Part shown: piece by piece, positions 10,903-21,941 of the stretch
Position numbering within the stretch: position 1 is the stretch's first letter
Layout: every line of letters begins with the position of its first letter
Source of the DNA: Enterovirga rhinocerotis
Lineage (GTDB): Bacteria; Pseudomonadota; Alphaproteobacteria; Rhizobiales; Beijerinckiaceae
Assembly: GCF_004363955.1 (NCBI RefSeq)
Contig: NZ_SNZR01000011.1
Location: 1,426,001-1,490,000, forward strand
Length of the DNA: 64,000 nt
Reading direction: 5' to 3'
Translations under genes and position numbers: made by a program
The notes under the pieces: model-generated
What the model saw: the letters and a program-made list of their open reading frames with translations, nothing else
Told to the model about the DNA's origin: nothing
Database searches by the model: none

Positions 10903-12569
10903 AAGACAACGACGAGTTGGTGTTCCTGCCGCTGGGCGGGCTTGGCGAAATCGGGATGAATGCGGCGCTCTACGGCTTCGGCCCCGAGCGGTCGCGCAAG
11001 TGGATCCTGGTCGATTGCGGAATGGGCTTCGCGGGCGAGGAGCACACGCCGGGCATCGACCTGATGTATCCCGACCTGTCCTTCATCATCGAGCGGCGCA
11101 AGGATCTCCTCGGCATCCTCATCACCCACGCGCATGAGGACCATATCGGCGCCCTGGTCGAGATGTGGCCGAAGCTGCGCGCGCCGGTCTTCGCGACCCG
11201 GTTCGCCGCCTCGCTGATCGCGACGCGCAAGCTCTCCGAGCCCGGCGCCCCGAAGATCGAGATGACGGAGGTCGCCCCCGGGAAGCGGTTCTCGCTCGGA
11301 CCCTTCGACATCGAATACGTGCCGGTGTCCCACTCGATCCCGGAATCGAATGCGGTCGCGCTCCGCACCCCGCACGGGCTCGTGGTCCATACGGGCGACT
11401 GGAAACTCGATCCGGCACCGACGCTCGGCAGCAACACGTCCGAGGCGACGTTCCGCGCGCTCGGAGAGGAGGGCATCCTCGCGCTCGTCTGCGACTCGAC
11501 CAACATCGTGCGCGACGGCGAAAGCCCGAGCGAGAGCGAGGTCGCGACGACGCTCGCCCGCATCATCAAGGACTCGCCCCACCGGGTCGCTGTGACCACC
11601 TTTGCCTCGAACGTCGCGCGCATCCGCGCGGTGGCCGAGGCGGCCCTCGCCGCCGGCCGCGAGGTCGTCGTGGTCGGCCGCGCGATGGACCGCGTCATCA
11701 CCGTCGCGCGCGAACTCGGCTATCTCGACGGCCTGCCGGACTTCAAGACGGCGCAATCCTACAGCTACATCGCCCGCGACAAGGTGGTGGCGCTGCTGAC
11801 CGGCTCCCAGGGCGAGCCGCGGGCGGCGCTTGCCCGCGTCGCCGAGGAACAGCATCCCGACATCGCCCTGACGGCCGGCGACCGGGTGATCTTCTCGTCC
11901 CGCACCATCCCCGGGAACGAGAGCGAGGTGAATGCGATCATCAACGCGCTCGTCCGCAAGGGTATCGACATCGTCACGGACAGGCACGATCTCGTCCACG
12001 TCTCGGGCCATCCGCGCAAGGGCGAGATGCGGCAGATGTACGAGTGGACGAAGCCGCGGATCGCGGTTCCGGCCCATGGCGAGGACCTCCACCTCGCCGA
12101 GCATGCGGCCTTCGCGCGCGCGCAGGGCGTGGCCGACGTGGTGAAGGCGCGGAACGGAACGCTCGTCCGCCTCGCGCCGGGCCGGCCCGAAATCCGCGAT
12201 CACGTTCGCGCGGGGCGCCTGTACCGCGACGGGGACATCGTCATCCCCGCGCTCGACAAGGCGATCCCGGAGCGGCGCAAGCTCGCCTTCGCCGGCATCG
12301 TGTCGGTGGCGATCGCCATGAACAAGAAGGGCGAGTTCGTCGGCGAGCCGGCCGTCGATCAGCTGGGCCTGCCGGAACTCACCCGCTCGGGCGACAAGCT
12401 GATCGACGTCGTCGACGACGCGATCCTCGATTGCATCAAGGGATTGTCGCGCGCCGTGCGGCGCGACCCGGACGCCGTCGAGGACGCCGTGGCCCGTGCG
12501 ATCCGCGGTGCGCTTCGAAATGTCTGGGGCAAGAAGCCGGCCTGCCATGTCATGGTGGTCGAAGTCTGA
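10899..12569 (+). CDS. rnj: Ribonuclease J
   Basis: Metallo-beta-lactamase/beta-CASP ribonuclease with 5'-exo and endonuclease activity in mRNA decay and rRNA processing. The 556-residue protein shows the metal motif HAHEDH with H77, H79, D81 and H82, a later VHTGDWKLD segment, and the C-terminal beta-CASP HVSGHPRKGE and PAHGE motifs. The GTG start at 10899 is supported by the four-base overlap with birA and by a normal family N-terminus (LVFLPLGGLGEIGMN). Confidence 0.96.
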   Translation: MKDNDELVFLPLGGLGEIGMNAALYGFGPERSRKWILVDCGMGFAGEEHTPGIDLMYPDLSFIIERRKDLLGILITHAHEDHIGALVEMWPKLRAPVFATRFAASLIATRKLSEPGAPKIEMTEVAPGKRFSLGPFDIEYVPVSHSIPESNAVALRTPHGLVVHTGDWKLDPAPTLGSNTSEATFRALGEEGILALVCDSTNIVRDGESPSESEVATTLARIIKDSPHRVAVTTFASNVARIRAVAEAALAAGREVVVVGRAMDRVITVARELGYLDGLPDFKTAQSYSYIARDKVVALLTGSQGEPRAALARVAEEQHPDIALTAGDRVIFSSRTIPGNESEVNAIINALVRKGIDIVTDRHDLVHVSGHPRKGEMRQMYEWTKPRIAVPAHGEDLHLAEHAAFARAQGVADVVKARNGTLVRLAPGRPEIRDHVRAGRLYRDGDIVIPALDKAIPERRKLAFAGIVSVAIAMNKKGEFVGEPAVDQLGLPELTRSGDKLIDVVDDAILDCIKGLSRAVRRDPDAVEDAVARAIRGALRNVWGKKPACHVMVVEV

Positions 12570-12607
12570 TCGGCCCGAACGGCCGGCTCAACGCGGGGAA
12601 ACTGTCA

Positions 12608-13012
12608 ATGATCGGGCGTCTCAATCACGTCGCCATCGCGGTGCCTGACCTCGAAGCGGCTTCGGCGCTCTATCGCAACGCTCTCGGCGCCGACGTCACC
12701 GAGCCGCAGCCGGAACCGGCCCATGGGGTGACGGTCGTCTTCGTGAACCTGCCCAACACGAAGATCGAGTTCCTCGAGCCCCTCGGCGAGGATTCGCCGA
12801 TCCGGGCCTTTCTCGACCGCAATCCGGGCGGGGGCATCCATCACCTCTGCTACGAGGTCGACGACATCCACGCCGCGCGCGATCGGCTCGTCGCGGCCGG
12901 CGCCCGCGTGCTCGGGTCGGGAGAGCCGAAGATCGGCGCCCATGGCAAGCCGGTGCTGTTCCTCCACCCCAAGGATCTCCTGGGAACCCTGGTCGAGCTC
13001 GAGCAGGCCTAA
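12608..13012 (+). CDS. mce: Methylmalonyl-CoA epimerase
   Basis: Interconverts the R and S forms of methylmalonyl-CoA (and ethylmalonyl-CoA in organisms with that pathway), feeding propionate-type carbon into succinyl-CoA. The 134-residue vicinal-oxygen-chelate fold has metal ligands in LNHVAIAV (H7), GGIHHLCYEV and the C-terminal LVELEQ glutamate. It lies 38 bases after rnj, and the next gene starts two bases after its stop. Confidence 0.95.
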   Translation: MIGRLNHVAIAVPDLEAASALYRNALGADVTEPQPEPAHGVTVVFVNLPNTKIEFLEPLGEDSPIRAFLDRNPGGGIHHLCYEVDDIHAARDRLVAAGARVLGSGEPKIGAHGKPVLFLHPKDLLGTLVELEQA

Positions 13013-13014
13013 CC

Positions 13015-13347
13015 ATGGTTCGTTTGGTGGATCGATTGGCGGGCTCGATCTGGAGCACGCTCGCGGCAGTCCTCGCCCTGACGCTGATCGCGGTGTCGGG
13101 CGGCCGCGCCCTGGGCCTCAGCCTCGTGGGCAGCGTCGCGCTTTACTTCGTCGTCTGGTGGATCGTCCTGTTCGCCATTCTGCCGGTACGGATCAAGACC
13201 CAGTCGGATGTCGGCGTGGTCACGAAGGGGACGGAACCCGGCGCGCCGGCCGACCCGGCGTTGCTGCAGAGGGCGATCTGGACGTCGGTGGCCGCGATGG
13301 CGGTCTTCGTCCTGCTGGCGGCCCTGTTTCCCCTGGCGGGCCTTTGA
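13015..13347 (+). CDS. DUF1467 family small membrane protein
   Basis: A 110-residue protein with two hydrophobic segments (about residues 15-60, partly fused) and a third at the C-terminus. VVWWIVLFAILPVRIKTQ is the DUF1467 signature. The family nearly always sits between mce and proS in alphaproteobacteria, and its role is unknown. It is probably cotranscribed with mce, which ends two bases upstream. Confidence 0.85.
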   Translation: MVRLVDRLAGSIWSTLAAVLALTLIAVSGGRALGLSLVGSVALYFVVWWIVLFAILPVRIKTQSDVGVVTKGTEPGAPADPALLQRAIWTSVAAMAVFVLLAALFPLAGL

Positions 13348-13557
13348 GAACGTGACAGGAAAACAAAAAAGCAAGGCCTAAGCCTTGCTGGTGCCTTTCG
13401 GCAATTTCCGTGATGACCCTCGATATTGACGCTGCCGCTCTTATCGTGAGCGATCCGAGGCTCTTGAAGTCCTCCCGAGACCTGGACCGTCGCGCCTCTG
13501 AGCGGGCGCGATCTGGCCTTGGATAGGCCAGGCTTCCGCGTCTGTCACGCTCTTTTT
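13346..13557 (+). ncRNA. Candidate structured RNA or leader between DUF1467 and proS (orientation uncertain)
   Basis: This gap contains a dense set of stems. CGTGACAG (13351-13358) pairs perfectly with CTGTCACG (13542-13549), extended by GAG/CTC, and the right arm is followed by TTTTT. Inside are hairpins AGCAAGGC-CTAA-GCCTTGCT (13370-13389), TCGCGCC/GGCGCGA (13490-13511) and CTGGCCT/AGGCCAG (13513-13531). On the plus strand it could be an RNA of about 210 nt closed by the long-range stem and ending at the U-tract. I do not recognise SRP RNA, tmRNA or 6S signatures. The call rests on pairing only. Confidence 0.35.
13360..13389 (-). terminator. Intrinsic terminator reading leftward
   Basis: Read on the minus strand, an 8-bp GC-rich stem (AGCAAGGC / GCCTTGCT, loop of four) is followed directly by TTTTTTGTTTT, the canonical form of a Rho-independent terminator. 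No minus-strand protein gene lies immediately to the right. It therefore either ends a small antisense RNA starting in 13400-13650 or protects the end of the mce-DUF1467 operon from opposing transcription. Confidence 0.55.
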
Positions 13558-13766
13558 ACTTTGCACAGCAGCATCGACGGAAGAATTTGTTTGTTTTGCG
13601 CTGCAACAAAGCGAATTGTCCTCGGCAAGCCCCTAGCGTTCCGCCTGACGTGACGTCGGCCGCGTCTTCCCCTCCGATCGACTTGCCTTTTGACCGCGAA
13701 TGGTTTGTGTGCGGATCGGCCGACGACGCTGACTCGGCCGTATCCTCCTGACACTGCCGATTGCAC
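13558..13766. other. Upstream region of proS, no gene seen
   Basis: About 200 bases without a convincing reading frame. It includes relatively AT-rich bases around 13553-13615 with TGC/GCA-type elements (TTGCGCTGCAA near 13595) and presumably carries the proS promoter, but I could not pick a convincing -35/-10 pair. Confidence 0.4.
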
Positions 13767-15107
13767 ATGCGGTTCTCCCGATCCCTCGTCCCCACTTTGC
13801 GCGAAGCGCCGCGCGAGGCGGAGATCGTCTCGCACCGGCTGATGCTGCGGGCCGGTCTCATCCGGCAGCAGGCGGCCGGCATCTATTCGTGGCTTCCGCT
13901 TGGCCTGCGCGTCCTGCGCCGCATCGAGCAGATCGTGCGCGAGGAGCAGAACCGCGCCGGCGCGACCGAGATCCTGATGCCGACCATCCAGTCGGCCGAT
14001 CTGTGGCGCGAGAGCGGGCGCTACGACGCCTATGGCAAGGAGATGCTCCGCATCCGGGACCGGCACGAGCGCGACATGCTCTTCGGGCCGACCAACGAGG
14101 AGATGGTCACGGACATCTTCCGGACCTACGTCAAGTCGTACCGCGACCTGCCGCTCAATCTCTATCACATCCAGTGGAAATTCCGGGACGAAGTCCGGCC
14201 GCGCTTCGGCGTCATGCGCGGGCGCGAGTTCCTGATGAAGGACGCCTATTCCTTCGATCTCGACGAGGCCGGCGCGCGCACCGCCTATAACCGCATGTTC
14301 GTGGCCTATCTGCGCACCTTCGCCCGCCTCGGCGTGAAGGCGATCCCGATGCGCGCGGATACCGGCCCGATCGGCGGCGACCTCAGCCACGAATTCATCA
14401 TCCTGGCCGACACCGGCGAGAGCGCCGTCTTCTGCCATCGCGACTATCTCGGCTTCGATATCCCCCCCGCGGATTTCGACTTCCAGGATACGGCCGCGCT
14501 CCAGGCGACCGTCGACCGCTGGACGTCGCTCTATGCCGCGACCGAGGAGATGCACGAGGAGGCGGCCTATGCCGCGGTGCCGGAGGCCGATCGGCTCTCC
14601 GCCCGCGGAATCGAGGTCGGCCATATTTTCTACTTCGGGACGAAGTACTCCGCCCCCATGGGTGCGACAGTGACCGGACCGGACGGCAAGGAGCATCAGG
14701 TCCATATGGGCTCCTACGGCATCGGCCCCAGCCGTCTCGTCGCGGCCGTGATCGAGGCCTGGCACGACGATGCCGGCATCAAGTGGCCGGATGCGGTCGC
14801 GCCGTTCGACGCCACGATCCTGAACCTTCGCGTCGGCGACGCCGCGACGAACGAGGCCTGCGAGCGGCTCTACCGCGAGCTCGGCGCCGCGGGCCGCGAG
14901 GTGCTCTACGACGACCGCGACGAACGTCCCGGCGGCAAGTTCGCCACCGCCGATCTCCTCGGCATCCCGTGGCAGATCATCGTCGGCCCGAAGAGCCTGG
15001 CCGAGGGCAATGTCGAGCTGAAGCGCCGCCAGACGGGCGAGCGCGAGACGATCCCGCTCGAGGCGGTCGCTGCGCGCATCGCGGCCGGAACCACCGCAAC
15101 CGCATGA
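13767..15107 (+). CDS. proS: Proline--tRNA ligase, short alphaproteobacterial type
   Basis: Class II aminoacyl-tRNA synthetase charging tRNA-Pro. The 446-residue protein has motif 1 around [20 protein letters not shown], motif 2 [21 protein letters not shown] and a C-terminal anticodon-binding domain ending after [16 protein letters not shown]. It is the shorter form without the roughly 180-residue editing (INS) insertion, as usual in alphaproteobacteria. I chose the ATG at 13767 over the TTG two codons upstream. The Shine-Dalgarno is weak. Stop and lolC start overlap by four bases. Confidence 0.96.
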   Translation: MRFSRSLVPTLREAPREAEIVSHRLMLRAGLIRQQAAGIYSWLPLGLRVLRRIEQIVREEQNRAGATEILMPTIQSADLWRESGRYDAYGKEMLRIRDRHERDMLFGPTNEEMVTDIFRTYVKSYRDLPLNLYHIQWKFRDEVRPRFGVMRGREFLMKDAYSFDLDEAGARTAYNRMFVAYLRTFARLGVKAIPMRADTGPIGGDLSHEFIILADTGESAVFCHRDYLGFDIPPADFDFQDTAALQATVDRWTSLYAATEEMHEEAAYAAVPEADRLSARGIEVGHIFYFGTKYSAPMGATVTGPDGKEHQVHMGSYGIGPSRLVAAVIEAWHDDAGIKWPDAVAPFDATILNLRVGDAATNEACERLYRELGAAGREVLYDDRDERPGGKFATADLLGIPWQIIVGPKSLAEGNVELKRRQTGERETIPLEAVAARIAAGTTATA

Positions 15108-16408
15108 GCCAGACCGAGGACCAGGCGACGGGGCGCAAGGGCCAGGACCGGCTCCGGACCTTCCCGTTCGCGCCTTTCGAATGGCTGCTCGCGAGCCGCT
15201 ACCTGCGCACGCGGCGCCGGGAGGGCTTCGTCTCGGTCATCGCGCTGTTCTCGTTCACGGGCATCATGCTCGGCGTCGCGACGCTCATCATCGTCCTGTC
15301 GGTGATGAACGGCTTCCGGAAGGAGCTGCTCGACAAGATCGTCGGCATCAACGGCCACATCTTCGTGTCCCCCATGGACACGCCGCTGACCGATTATGCG
15401 GAGGTCGCCGAGCGCCTCTCGAAGGTCTACGGCATCAAGCACGCCATCCCGCTCGTGGAGGGACAGGCCTTCGCCTCCTCCAATGCCGGCGGGGCGACGG
15501 CCGGAACCGGCGTCCTCGTCCGGGGCGTGCGCAACGAGGACATCGTCAAGATCCCGGGCATCGCGGGCAACATCAAGCAGGGCACGCTCGACGGGTTCGA
15601 GGAGGCGGCCGGCATCGCCCTCGGCCGGCGCGTGGCCGAGACGCTCGGCGCCCAGGTCGGCGACACGGTGATCCTGCTCTCGCCGAAAGGGGCTCGAACG
15701 CCCTTCGGCATGACGCCGCGCCAGAAGGCCTACAAGGTCTCGGCGATCTTCGAGATCGGCATGTCCGAGTTCGACTCGACCTTCGTCTTCCTGCCGATCG
15801 CGGAGGCGCAGGCCTTCTTCGACCGCGAGGACGACGTCAACACGATCGAGATCTTCCTCAACGACGCCGACAAGGTGGATGACGCGCGCGCCGCGCTGGA
15901 GCTTGCGGCCGAGAGACCGATCCTGATGCAGGACTGGCGGCAGCGGAACCGGACCTTCTTCTCGGCGCTCGAGGTCGAGCGGAACGTGATGTTCCTCATC
16001 CTCACGCTCATCGTGCTCGTCGCCGCCCTGAACATCGTCTCGGGCCTCATCATGCTGGTGAAGGACAAGTCGTCCGATATCGCCATCCTGCGCACGATGG
16101 GCGCGACGCGCGGGGCCGTGATGCGGATCTTCCTCGTCACGGGCGCGTCGATCGGGATCGTCGGCACGCTCGCGGGCTTCTTCCTCGGCCTCCTCATCAC
16201 GATGAACCTGCAGACGATCCAGCGCACGCTCTTCCCCGGCGCCTGGGACCCGACGATCCGGTTCCTCTCCGAGATCCCCGCCGAGATCAATTCGGGCGAG
16301 GTGGTCCAGGTCGTGGCCATGGCGATCGTCCTGTCGGTGCTGGCGACGATCTTCCCGTCCTGGCGGGCCGCCCGGCTCGATCCGGTCCAGGCGCTGCGGT
16401 ACGGATAG
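15104..16408 (+). CDS. lolC: Lipoprotein-releasing ABC transporter permease LolC/E
   Basis: Inner-membrane permease that extracts mature lipoproteins for transfer to LolA. The 434-residue protein has an N-terminal helix ([19 protein letters not shown]), a large periplasmic MacB/PCD domain, and three C-terminal helices of the FtsX fold ending in the coupling sequence [19 protein letters not shown] single permease gene is present, as in many alphaproteobacteria where one protein does the work of LolC and LolE. It is coupled to proS by ATGA, and lolD starts five bases later. Confidence 0.95.
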   Translation: MSQTEDQATGRKGQDRLRTFPFAPFEWLLASRYLRTRRREGFVSVIALFSFTGIMLGVATLIIVLSVMNGFRKELLDKIVGINGHIFVSPMDTPLTDYAEVAERLSKVYGIKHAIPLVEGQAFASSNAGGATAGTGVLVRGVRNEDIVKIPGIAGNIKQGTLDGFEEAAGIALGRRVAETLGAQVGDTVILLSPKGARTPFGMTPRQKAYKVSAIFEIGMSEFDSTFVFLPIAEAQAFFDREDDVNTIEIFLNDADKVDDARAALELAAERPILMQDWRQRNRTFFSALEVERNVMFLILTLIVLVAALNIVSGLIMLVKDKSSDIAILRTMGATRGAVMRIFLVTGASIGIVGTLAGFFLGLLITMNLQTIQRTLFPGAWDPTIRFLSEIPAEINSGEVVQVVAMAIVLSVLATIFPSWRAARLDPVQALRYG

Positions 16409-16413
16409 GCACC

Positions 16414-17115
<702 letters not shown>

Positions 17116-17137
17116 CCGGGCGCCATCTCGGCACGCT

Positions 17138-18250
17138 CTAGGCGCGGCGGGCGGCACCCGAGGCGGCGGACGGATCGCGGCGCTGCTCGAAGCGCCCGCG
17201 CAGCCATTGCGTCACGGGACGCTCGAACAGCGCGTAGCCGGCGAAGGCGACGCCGATCGATGCCCCGATCGAGACCAGCATGAACACGATGCCATCGGCC
17301 AGGCCTGACGGGACGAGGCCGAGCTTGGTCGCGATCATCCGGCACGCCCACAGCGCCAGGAGATGGGTGAGGTAGAGCGAATAGGAGGCGTCGCCGATCG
17401 CGGCGAGCCCGCGCAGCCAGACGCCTCGCCCATCGTCGCTCGCGAGGGTGACGGCCGCGACCAGCGCCAGGGCCGGAAGGCCGCAGCCGACGAGCCGCAT
17501 CCAGCCGCCGAGGAAGGGCTGCCCGATCTGGATCAGGAAGCCTGCGGCCCCCGCGGCACCGAGCGCGAACGCGGCCGGCCGCGAGAGGCGCCTGCCGGAT
17601 TCGTAGACGACGCCGAGCAGGATGCCGGCCGCGAATTCGAGGATGATGGGGTTCGACCAGAAGGCGAGGGCGGTCGAGCCCGGCCGAAGAAGTGCTCCCG
17701 CCATCGCGATCACGATCAGCGCCGCGATCACGGCCGCGATCGCCCGTCTCCGGGGGAGGAGGACGGCGAGGCCGAACAGCGCGTAGAAGAACATCTCGTA
17801 ATTGAGCGTCCAGCCGACGACGACGATCGGGGCCACGCTCCCGTCCGGCGCCGCGGCTGGCCAGAACAGGTACGAGGCGAGGATCAATCCGCCCGAACTC
17901 GGCCGCGCGAGCGCAGCGGGGATCGCGAGGGCCACGACCACGTAGAGCGTCGTCACGGCCCAGTAGAGCGGCACGATCCGGATCAGCCGCCTGACCATGA
18001 AGGTCCGCGCGCCCGCCGCCGTCCCGAACAGGCGCCGGGACGAGACCAGCATGATGAAGCCGGAGATCACGAAGAACACGTCCACCCCGGCCGCGCCGAC
18101 GATGAGCCGCTCGGCGACGCCGTAGCCGAACCCGAGGAGGAGGTTCAGTTCGGCATGATGCAGGACGACCATCAGCGCGGCGACGGCACGGAGCGCCTGA
18201 AGGCCGGGCAGGATGGTCGTCGAGGGGGACACGGGGCGCTCGGAGCTCAT
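17138..18250 (-). CDS. Acyltransferase family 3 membrane protein
   Basis: A 370-residue protein with about ten hydrophobic segments of the acyltransferase-3 (OafA/NolL/ExoZ) family, which acylates surface polysaccharides or other envelope glycans. Family landmarks are LQALRAVAALMVVLHHAE with the active-site-type histidine pair, FFVISGFIML, GWTLNYEMFFYALFG and SYSLYLTHLLAL near the end. I chose the ATG at 18250 (MSSERPVSP) over an upstream in-frame codon that adds a basic stretch without family similarity. It stands alone between two plus-strand blocks. The acceptor cannot be named. Confidence 0.9.
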   Translation of the reverse strand: MSSERPVSPSTTILPGLQALRAVAALMVVLHHAELNLLLGFGYGVAERLIVGAAGVDVFFVISGFIMLVSSRRLFGTAAGARTFMVRRLIRIVPLYWAVTTLYVVVALAIPAALARPSSGGLILASYLFWPAAAPDGSVAPIVVVGWTLNYEMFFYALFGLAVLLPRRRAIAAVIAALIVIAMAGALLRPGSTALAFWSNPIILEFAAGILLGVVYESGRRLSRPAAFALGAAGAAGFLIQIGQPFLGGWMRLVGCGLPALALVAAVTLASDDGRGVWLRGLAAIGDASYSLYLTHLLALWACRMIATKLGLVPSGLADGIVFMLVSIGASIGVAFAGYALFERPVTQWLRGRFEQRRDPSAASGAARRA

Positions 18251-18408
18251 GCGACGGAAGCGCGCTATAGGATCGATCCGCCGCGGCGCCAAACTCCGCC
18301 CGGCCGCCTCTGCGCCGGGGCGGGTCCACAGATTCGGACGGGTCAAGGAATCGACAGCGCCCGCCGGTCGCGCGAAGGTCGCCTCACACCGAAGAGACGC
18401 TGACCGCC

Positions 18409-21400
18409 GTGGCCATCCTCACCGATATCGGCTTCGTGCATCTGCACGTGCATTCCTCCTTCTCGCTGCTGGAGGGGGCGCTCAAGATCTCGGACCTCGT
18501 CAAGCTCGCCGAGGCCGATGGGCAGCCTGCGCTCGCGCTCACGGACACGAACAATCTCTTCGGCGCCCTGGAATTCTCCGAGAAGCTCTCCGGCAAGGGG
18601 ATCCAGCCCATCGCCGGCATCCAGCTCTCCGTCTGTTTCGAGGAGCCGGACCCCAACAGCCGTGCCGCCGCGCCGAAACCGACCGATATCGTCCTCCTCG
18701 CGGGCTCCGAGCACGGCTATCTGAACCTGATGCGGCTCGCGAGCCGTGCCTATTTCGACGTGGAGCTGGGGGACGCGCCCCGCGTCGCGGCCGCGATCCT
18801 GCGCGATCACGCGACCGGCCTCGTCGCGCTCACCGGGGGCTTCACGGGACCGCTCGACACGGCCTTGCGGGAGGGCTCCCGCGGCGATCTCGCCGAGCGC
18901 CGCCTGATGCAGCTCCAGGAGGCGTTCGGCGACCGGCTCTATGTCGAGATCCAGCGCCACGGCATCGATGCCGAGCGGGCCATCGAAGGCGACCTGATCT
19001 CGCTCGCGGACCGGCGCGGCGTGCCGCTGGTCGCGGCGAACGAGCCGTTCTTCGCCAAGGCCGACGATTACGAATCGCACGATGCCCTCCTCGCCATCGC
19101 CTCGGGCCGCGTCGTCGGCGACGACGACCGCCGCCGGCTGACGGCCGAGCATCGCTTCAAGACCCGCGCCGAGATGCAGGCGCTGTTCGCCGATCTGCCC
19201 GATGCGCTCGCCTCCTCGGTCGAGATCGCGATGCGCTGTCCGTTCCGCGTCCGGACCCGCAAGCCCATCCTGCCGACCTTCGGGACCGGCCGGGAAGGCG
19301 AAGCGATGGACGAGGCCGCCGAACTCGCCCGGCAGGCGGCGGAGGGGCTGGAGCGGCGCCTCGCGGCTCACGGGCCGGCGCCCGGCCTCGACGCCGAAAC
19401 CTACCGCAAGCAGCTCGCCTACGAGATCGACGTCATCACCCGGATGAAGTTCCCGGGCTACTTCCTGATCGTCTCGGACTTCATCAAGTGGTCGAAGGAG
19501 CACGACATCCCGGTCGGCCCCGGCCGCGGTTCGGGCGCGGGCTCCCTCGTCGCCTATGCCCTGACGATCACCGACCTCGATCCGCTCCGCTTCGGCCTCC
19601 TGTTCGAGCGCTTCCTCAACCCCGAACGCGTCTCGATGCCCGACTTCGACATCGACTTCTGCGTCGAGGGCCGCGAGCGCGTGATCCGCTACGTGCAGGA
19701 GCGCTACGGCGAGCAGCAGGTCGGCCAGATCATCACCTTCGGAACGCTGCTCGCCCGCGGGGTGATGCGCGACGTCGGGCGGGTGCTCGAAATGCCCTAC
19801 GGGCAGGTCGACAAGCTGACGAAGCTCGTGCCGAACAACCCGGCCAATCCCGTCACGCTCCAGCAGGCCATCGAGGGCGAGCCGAAGCTCCAGGCCGCGG
19901 CGGAGGAGGAGCCGGTCGTCGGGCGGATGCTCGAAATCGCCAAGAAGCTCGAGGGCCTCCACCGCCACGCCTCGACGCACGCCGCCGGCATCGTCATCGG
20001 CGACCGCCCGCTCCAGGACCTCGTGCCGATCTATCGCGATCCCAAGACCGGGATGCGCGTCACCCAGTACAACATGAAATGGGTCGAGCCGGCCGGCCTC
20101 GTGAAGTTCGACTTCCTGGGCCTGACGACCCTGACGATCCTCAACCGGGCCGTCGCGCTCATCCGGAGCCGGGGAGGGGAGGTCGACCTCGCCGCGCTCC
20201 CGCTCGATGACGAGCGGACCTATCAGACCCTCGGGCGCGGCGAGACGGTCGGCGTGTTCCAGGTGGAATCGGCGGGCATGCGCAAGGCCCTCGTCGAGAT
20301 GCAGGCCGACCGCTTCGAGGACCTGATCGCGCTCGTCGCGCTCTACCGGCCGGGCCCGATGGCGAACATCCCGGTCTATTGCGCGCGCAAGCTCGGCCGC
20401 GACGCGGACCCGGAAGACACCTGGTATCCGCACCCGAAGCTCGCGCCGATCCTGCGCGAGACCTTCGGCATCATCGTCTACCAGGAGCAGGTGATGGAGG
20501 TCGCCAAGCTCCTCGCCGGCTACTCGCTCGGCGCCGCCGACATGCTCCGGCGCGCGATGGGCAAGAAAATCAAGGCGGAGATGGATGCCCAGCGCAGCAT
20601 CTTCGTGTCCGGCGCGACCGAGCGCGGCCTGACGGACGACGTCGCGAACACCATCTTCGACCTGCTCGCGAAATTCGCCGATTACGGCTTCAACAAGAGC
20701 CACGCGGCGGCCTACGCGCTCGTCGCCTACCAGACGGCCTATCTGAAGGCGAACCACCCGGTCGAGTTCCTGGCCGCGTGTATGACGATGGCCCTCGACA
20801 ATACGGACAAGCTCGCGGAATTCCGCCGCGACGCCCAGAGGCTCGGCATCAAGGTCGAACCGCCGGCCGTGAACCGCTCGGGCGTGCTGTTCGAGGTCGA
20901 GGAGGACGGCGGCAAGGGCGCGATCCGCTATGCGCTCGCGGCCATCAAGGGCGTCGGGCGCGCGGCGGTCGAGTCGCTGGTCGCGGCGCGGGGCGATAAG
21001 CCCTTCAAGAGCCTCGCCGATCTCGCCGAGCGCATCAATCCGCGCCTCCTCAACAAGCGGACGCTGGAAAGCCTGATCGCGGCGGGCGCTCTCGACGAGA
21101 TCGAGCCCGACCGGGCGCGCGCGGTCGCGGCGCTCGATTCGATGATGGCCATCGCGCAGAACGCGCTGCAGGAGCAGTCCGGCGGCATCGCCAGCCTGTT
21201 CGGCGGCATGTCGGACGGGGCCGTGTCGCTCCGCATCCCGGCCTACGAGCCCTGGATGGCCTCCGAGCGGCTGCGCCGGGAATACGAGGCGGTCGGCTTC
21301 TTCCTGACCGGCCATCCGCTCGACGAATACGGCGAGTTGCTCAAGAAGCTGCGCGTCCAGAGCTGGGTGGATTTCTGCCGGACGGCACGGGCCGGAAACG

Positions 21401-21909
21401 GGGCGGTCGGCCGCGTCGCGGCGAGCGTGCTCGACAGACAGGAGCGTCGGACGAAGTCCGGCAACAAGATGGGCATCGTCAACCTGTCGGATCAGACGGG
21501 CCATTACGAGGCCATCGTCTTCTCCGAGGGTCTGGCGACCTTCCGCGACCTGCTCGAGCCGGGGAGGGACCTCCTCCTCACGATCCAGGCCAATGTCGAG
21601 GGCGAGGATGTCCGCGCCCGGATCGTGACGGCCGAGCCGTTGCAGGATGCGCTCGGCAAGCACCGCAACGACATGCGCGTCTTCCTGCGCGATCCGCGTC
21701 CCATCGTCAGCGTGCAGCAGCGCCTCAAGGCACCGGCGGGAGCCCAGGCCGGCGGCATGCGCTCGGAGGGCGAGGTCTCGCTGATCCTCATCCTCGACGA
21801 CGGGGCGCGGGAGGTCGAGGTGAAGCTGCCCGGCCGCTATCCGGCCTCGCCGCAGCTCGCGGGCGCTCTCCGCGCGGTGCCGGGCGTCATCGAGGTGCAG
21901 ATGAGCTGA
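18409..21909 (+). CDS. dnaE: DNA polymerase III subunit alpha
   Basis: Replicative DNA polymerase catalytic subunit, 1166 residues, the usual length for DnaE. The N-terminal PHP domain begins at FVHLHVHSSFSLLEG. The polymerase core holds GRGSGAGSLVAY and the catalytic PDFDIDF near residue 410. FNKSHAAAYALVAYQTAYLK and an OB-fold C-terminal region follow. Translation most likely begins at the GTG at 18409, and no better in-frame start exists. The stop is followed by an imperfect hairpin before a convergent gene. Confidence 0.98.
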   Translation: MAILTDIGFVHLHVHSSFSLLEGALKISDLVKLAEADGQPALALTDTNNLFGALEFSEKLSGKGIQPIAGIQLSVCFEEPDPNSRAAAPKPTDIVLLAGSEHGYLNLMRLASRAYFDVELGDAPRVAAAILRDHATGLVALTGGFTGPLDTALREGSRGDLAERRLMQLQEAFGDRLYVEIQRHGIDAERAIEGDLISLADRRGVPLVAANEPFFAKADDYESHDALLAIASGRVVGDDDRRRLTAEHRFKTRAEMQALFADLPDALASSVEIAMRCPFRVRTRKPILPTFGTGREGEAMDEAAELARQAAEGLERRLAAHGPAPGLDAETYRKQLAYEIDVITRMKFPGYFLIVSDFIKWSKEHDIPVGPGRGSGAGSLVAYALTITDLDPLRFGLLFERFLNPERVSMPDFDIDFCVEGRERVIRYVQERYGEQQVGQIITFGTLLARGVMRDVGRVLEMPYGQVDKLTKLVPNNPANPVTLQQAIEGEPKLQAAAEEEPVVGRMLEIAKKLEGLHRHASTHAAGIVIGDRPLQDLVPIYRDPKTGMRVTQYNMKWVEPAGLVKFDFLGLTTLTILNRAVALIRSRGGEVDLAALPLDDERTYQTLGRGETVGVFQVESAGMRKALVEMQADRFEDLIALVALYRPGPMANIPVYCARKLGRDADPEDTWYPHPKLAPILRETFGIIVYQEQVMEVAKLLAGYSLGAADMLRRAMGKKIKAEMDAQRSIFVSGATERGLTDDVANTIFDLLAKFADYGFNKSHAAAYALVAYQTAYLKANHPVEFLAACMTMALDNTDKLAEFRRDAQRLGIKVEPPAVNRSGVLFEVEEDGGKGAIRYALAAIKGVGRAAVESLVAARGDKPFKSLADLAERINPRLLNKRTLESLIAAGALDEIEPDRARAVAALDSMMAIAQNALQEQSGGIASLFGGMSDGAVSLRIPAYEPWMASERLRREYEAVGFFLTGHPLDEYGELLKKLRVQSWVDFCRTARAGNGAVGRVAASVLDRQERRTKSGNKMGIVNLSDQTGHYEAIVFSEGLATFRDLLEPGRDLLLTIQANVEGEDVRARIVTAEPLQDALGKHRNDMRVFLRDPRPIVSVQQRLKAPAGAQAGGMRSEGEVSLILILDDGAREVEVKLPGRYPASPQLAGALRAVPGVIEVQMS

Positions 21910-21941
21910 GGGTTCGGCCAGGTGCTCTCCCGCTTCGCCGT

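Noticed and set aside
13346-13557. Identity as SRP RNA, tmRNA or 6S RNA
   Set aside because: No SRP helix 8 motif, no tag-peptide or tRNA-like parts, and the several separate hairpins do not form the single rod with central bubble expected of 6S RNA.
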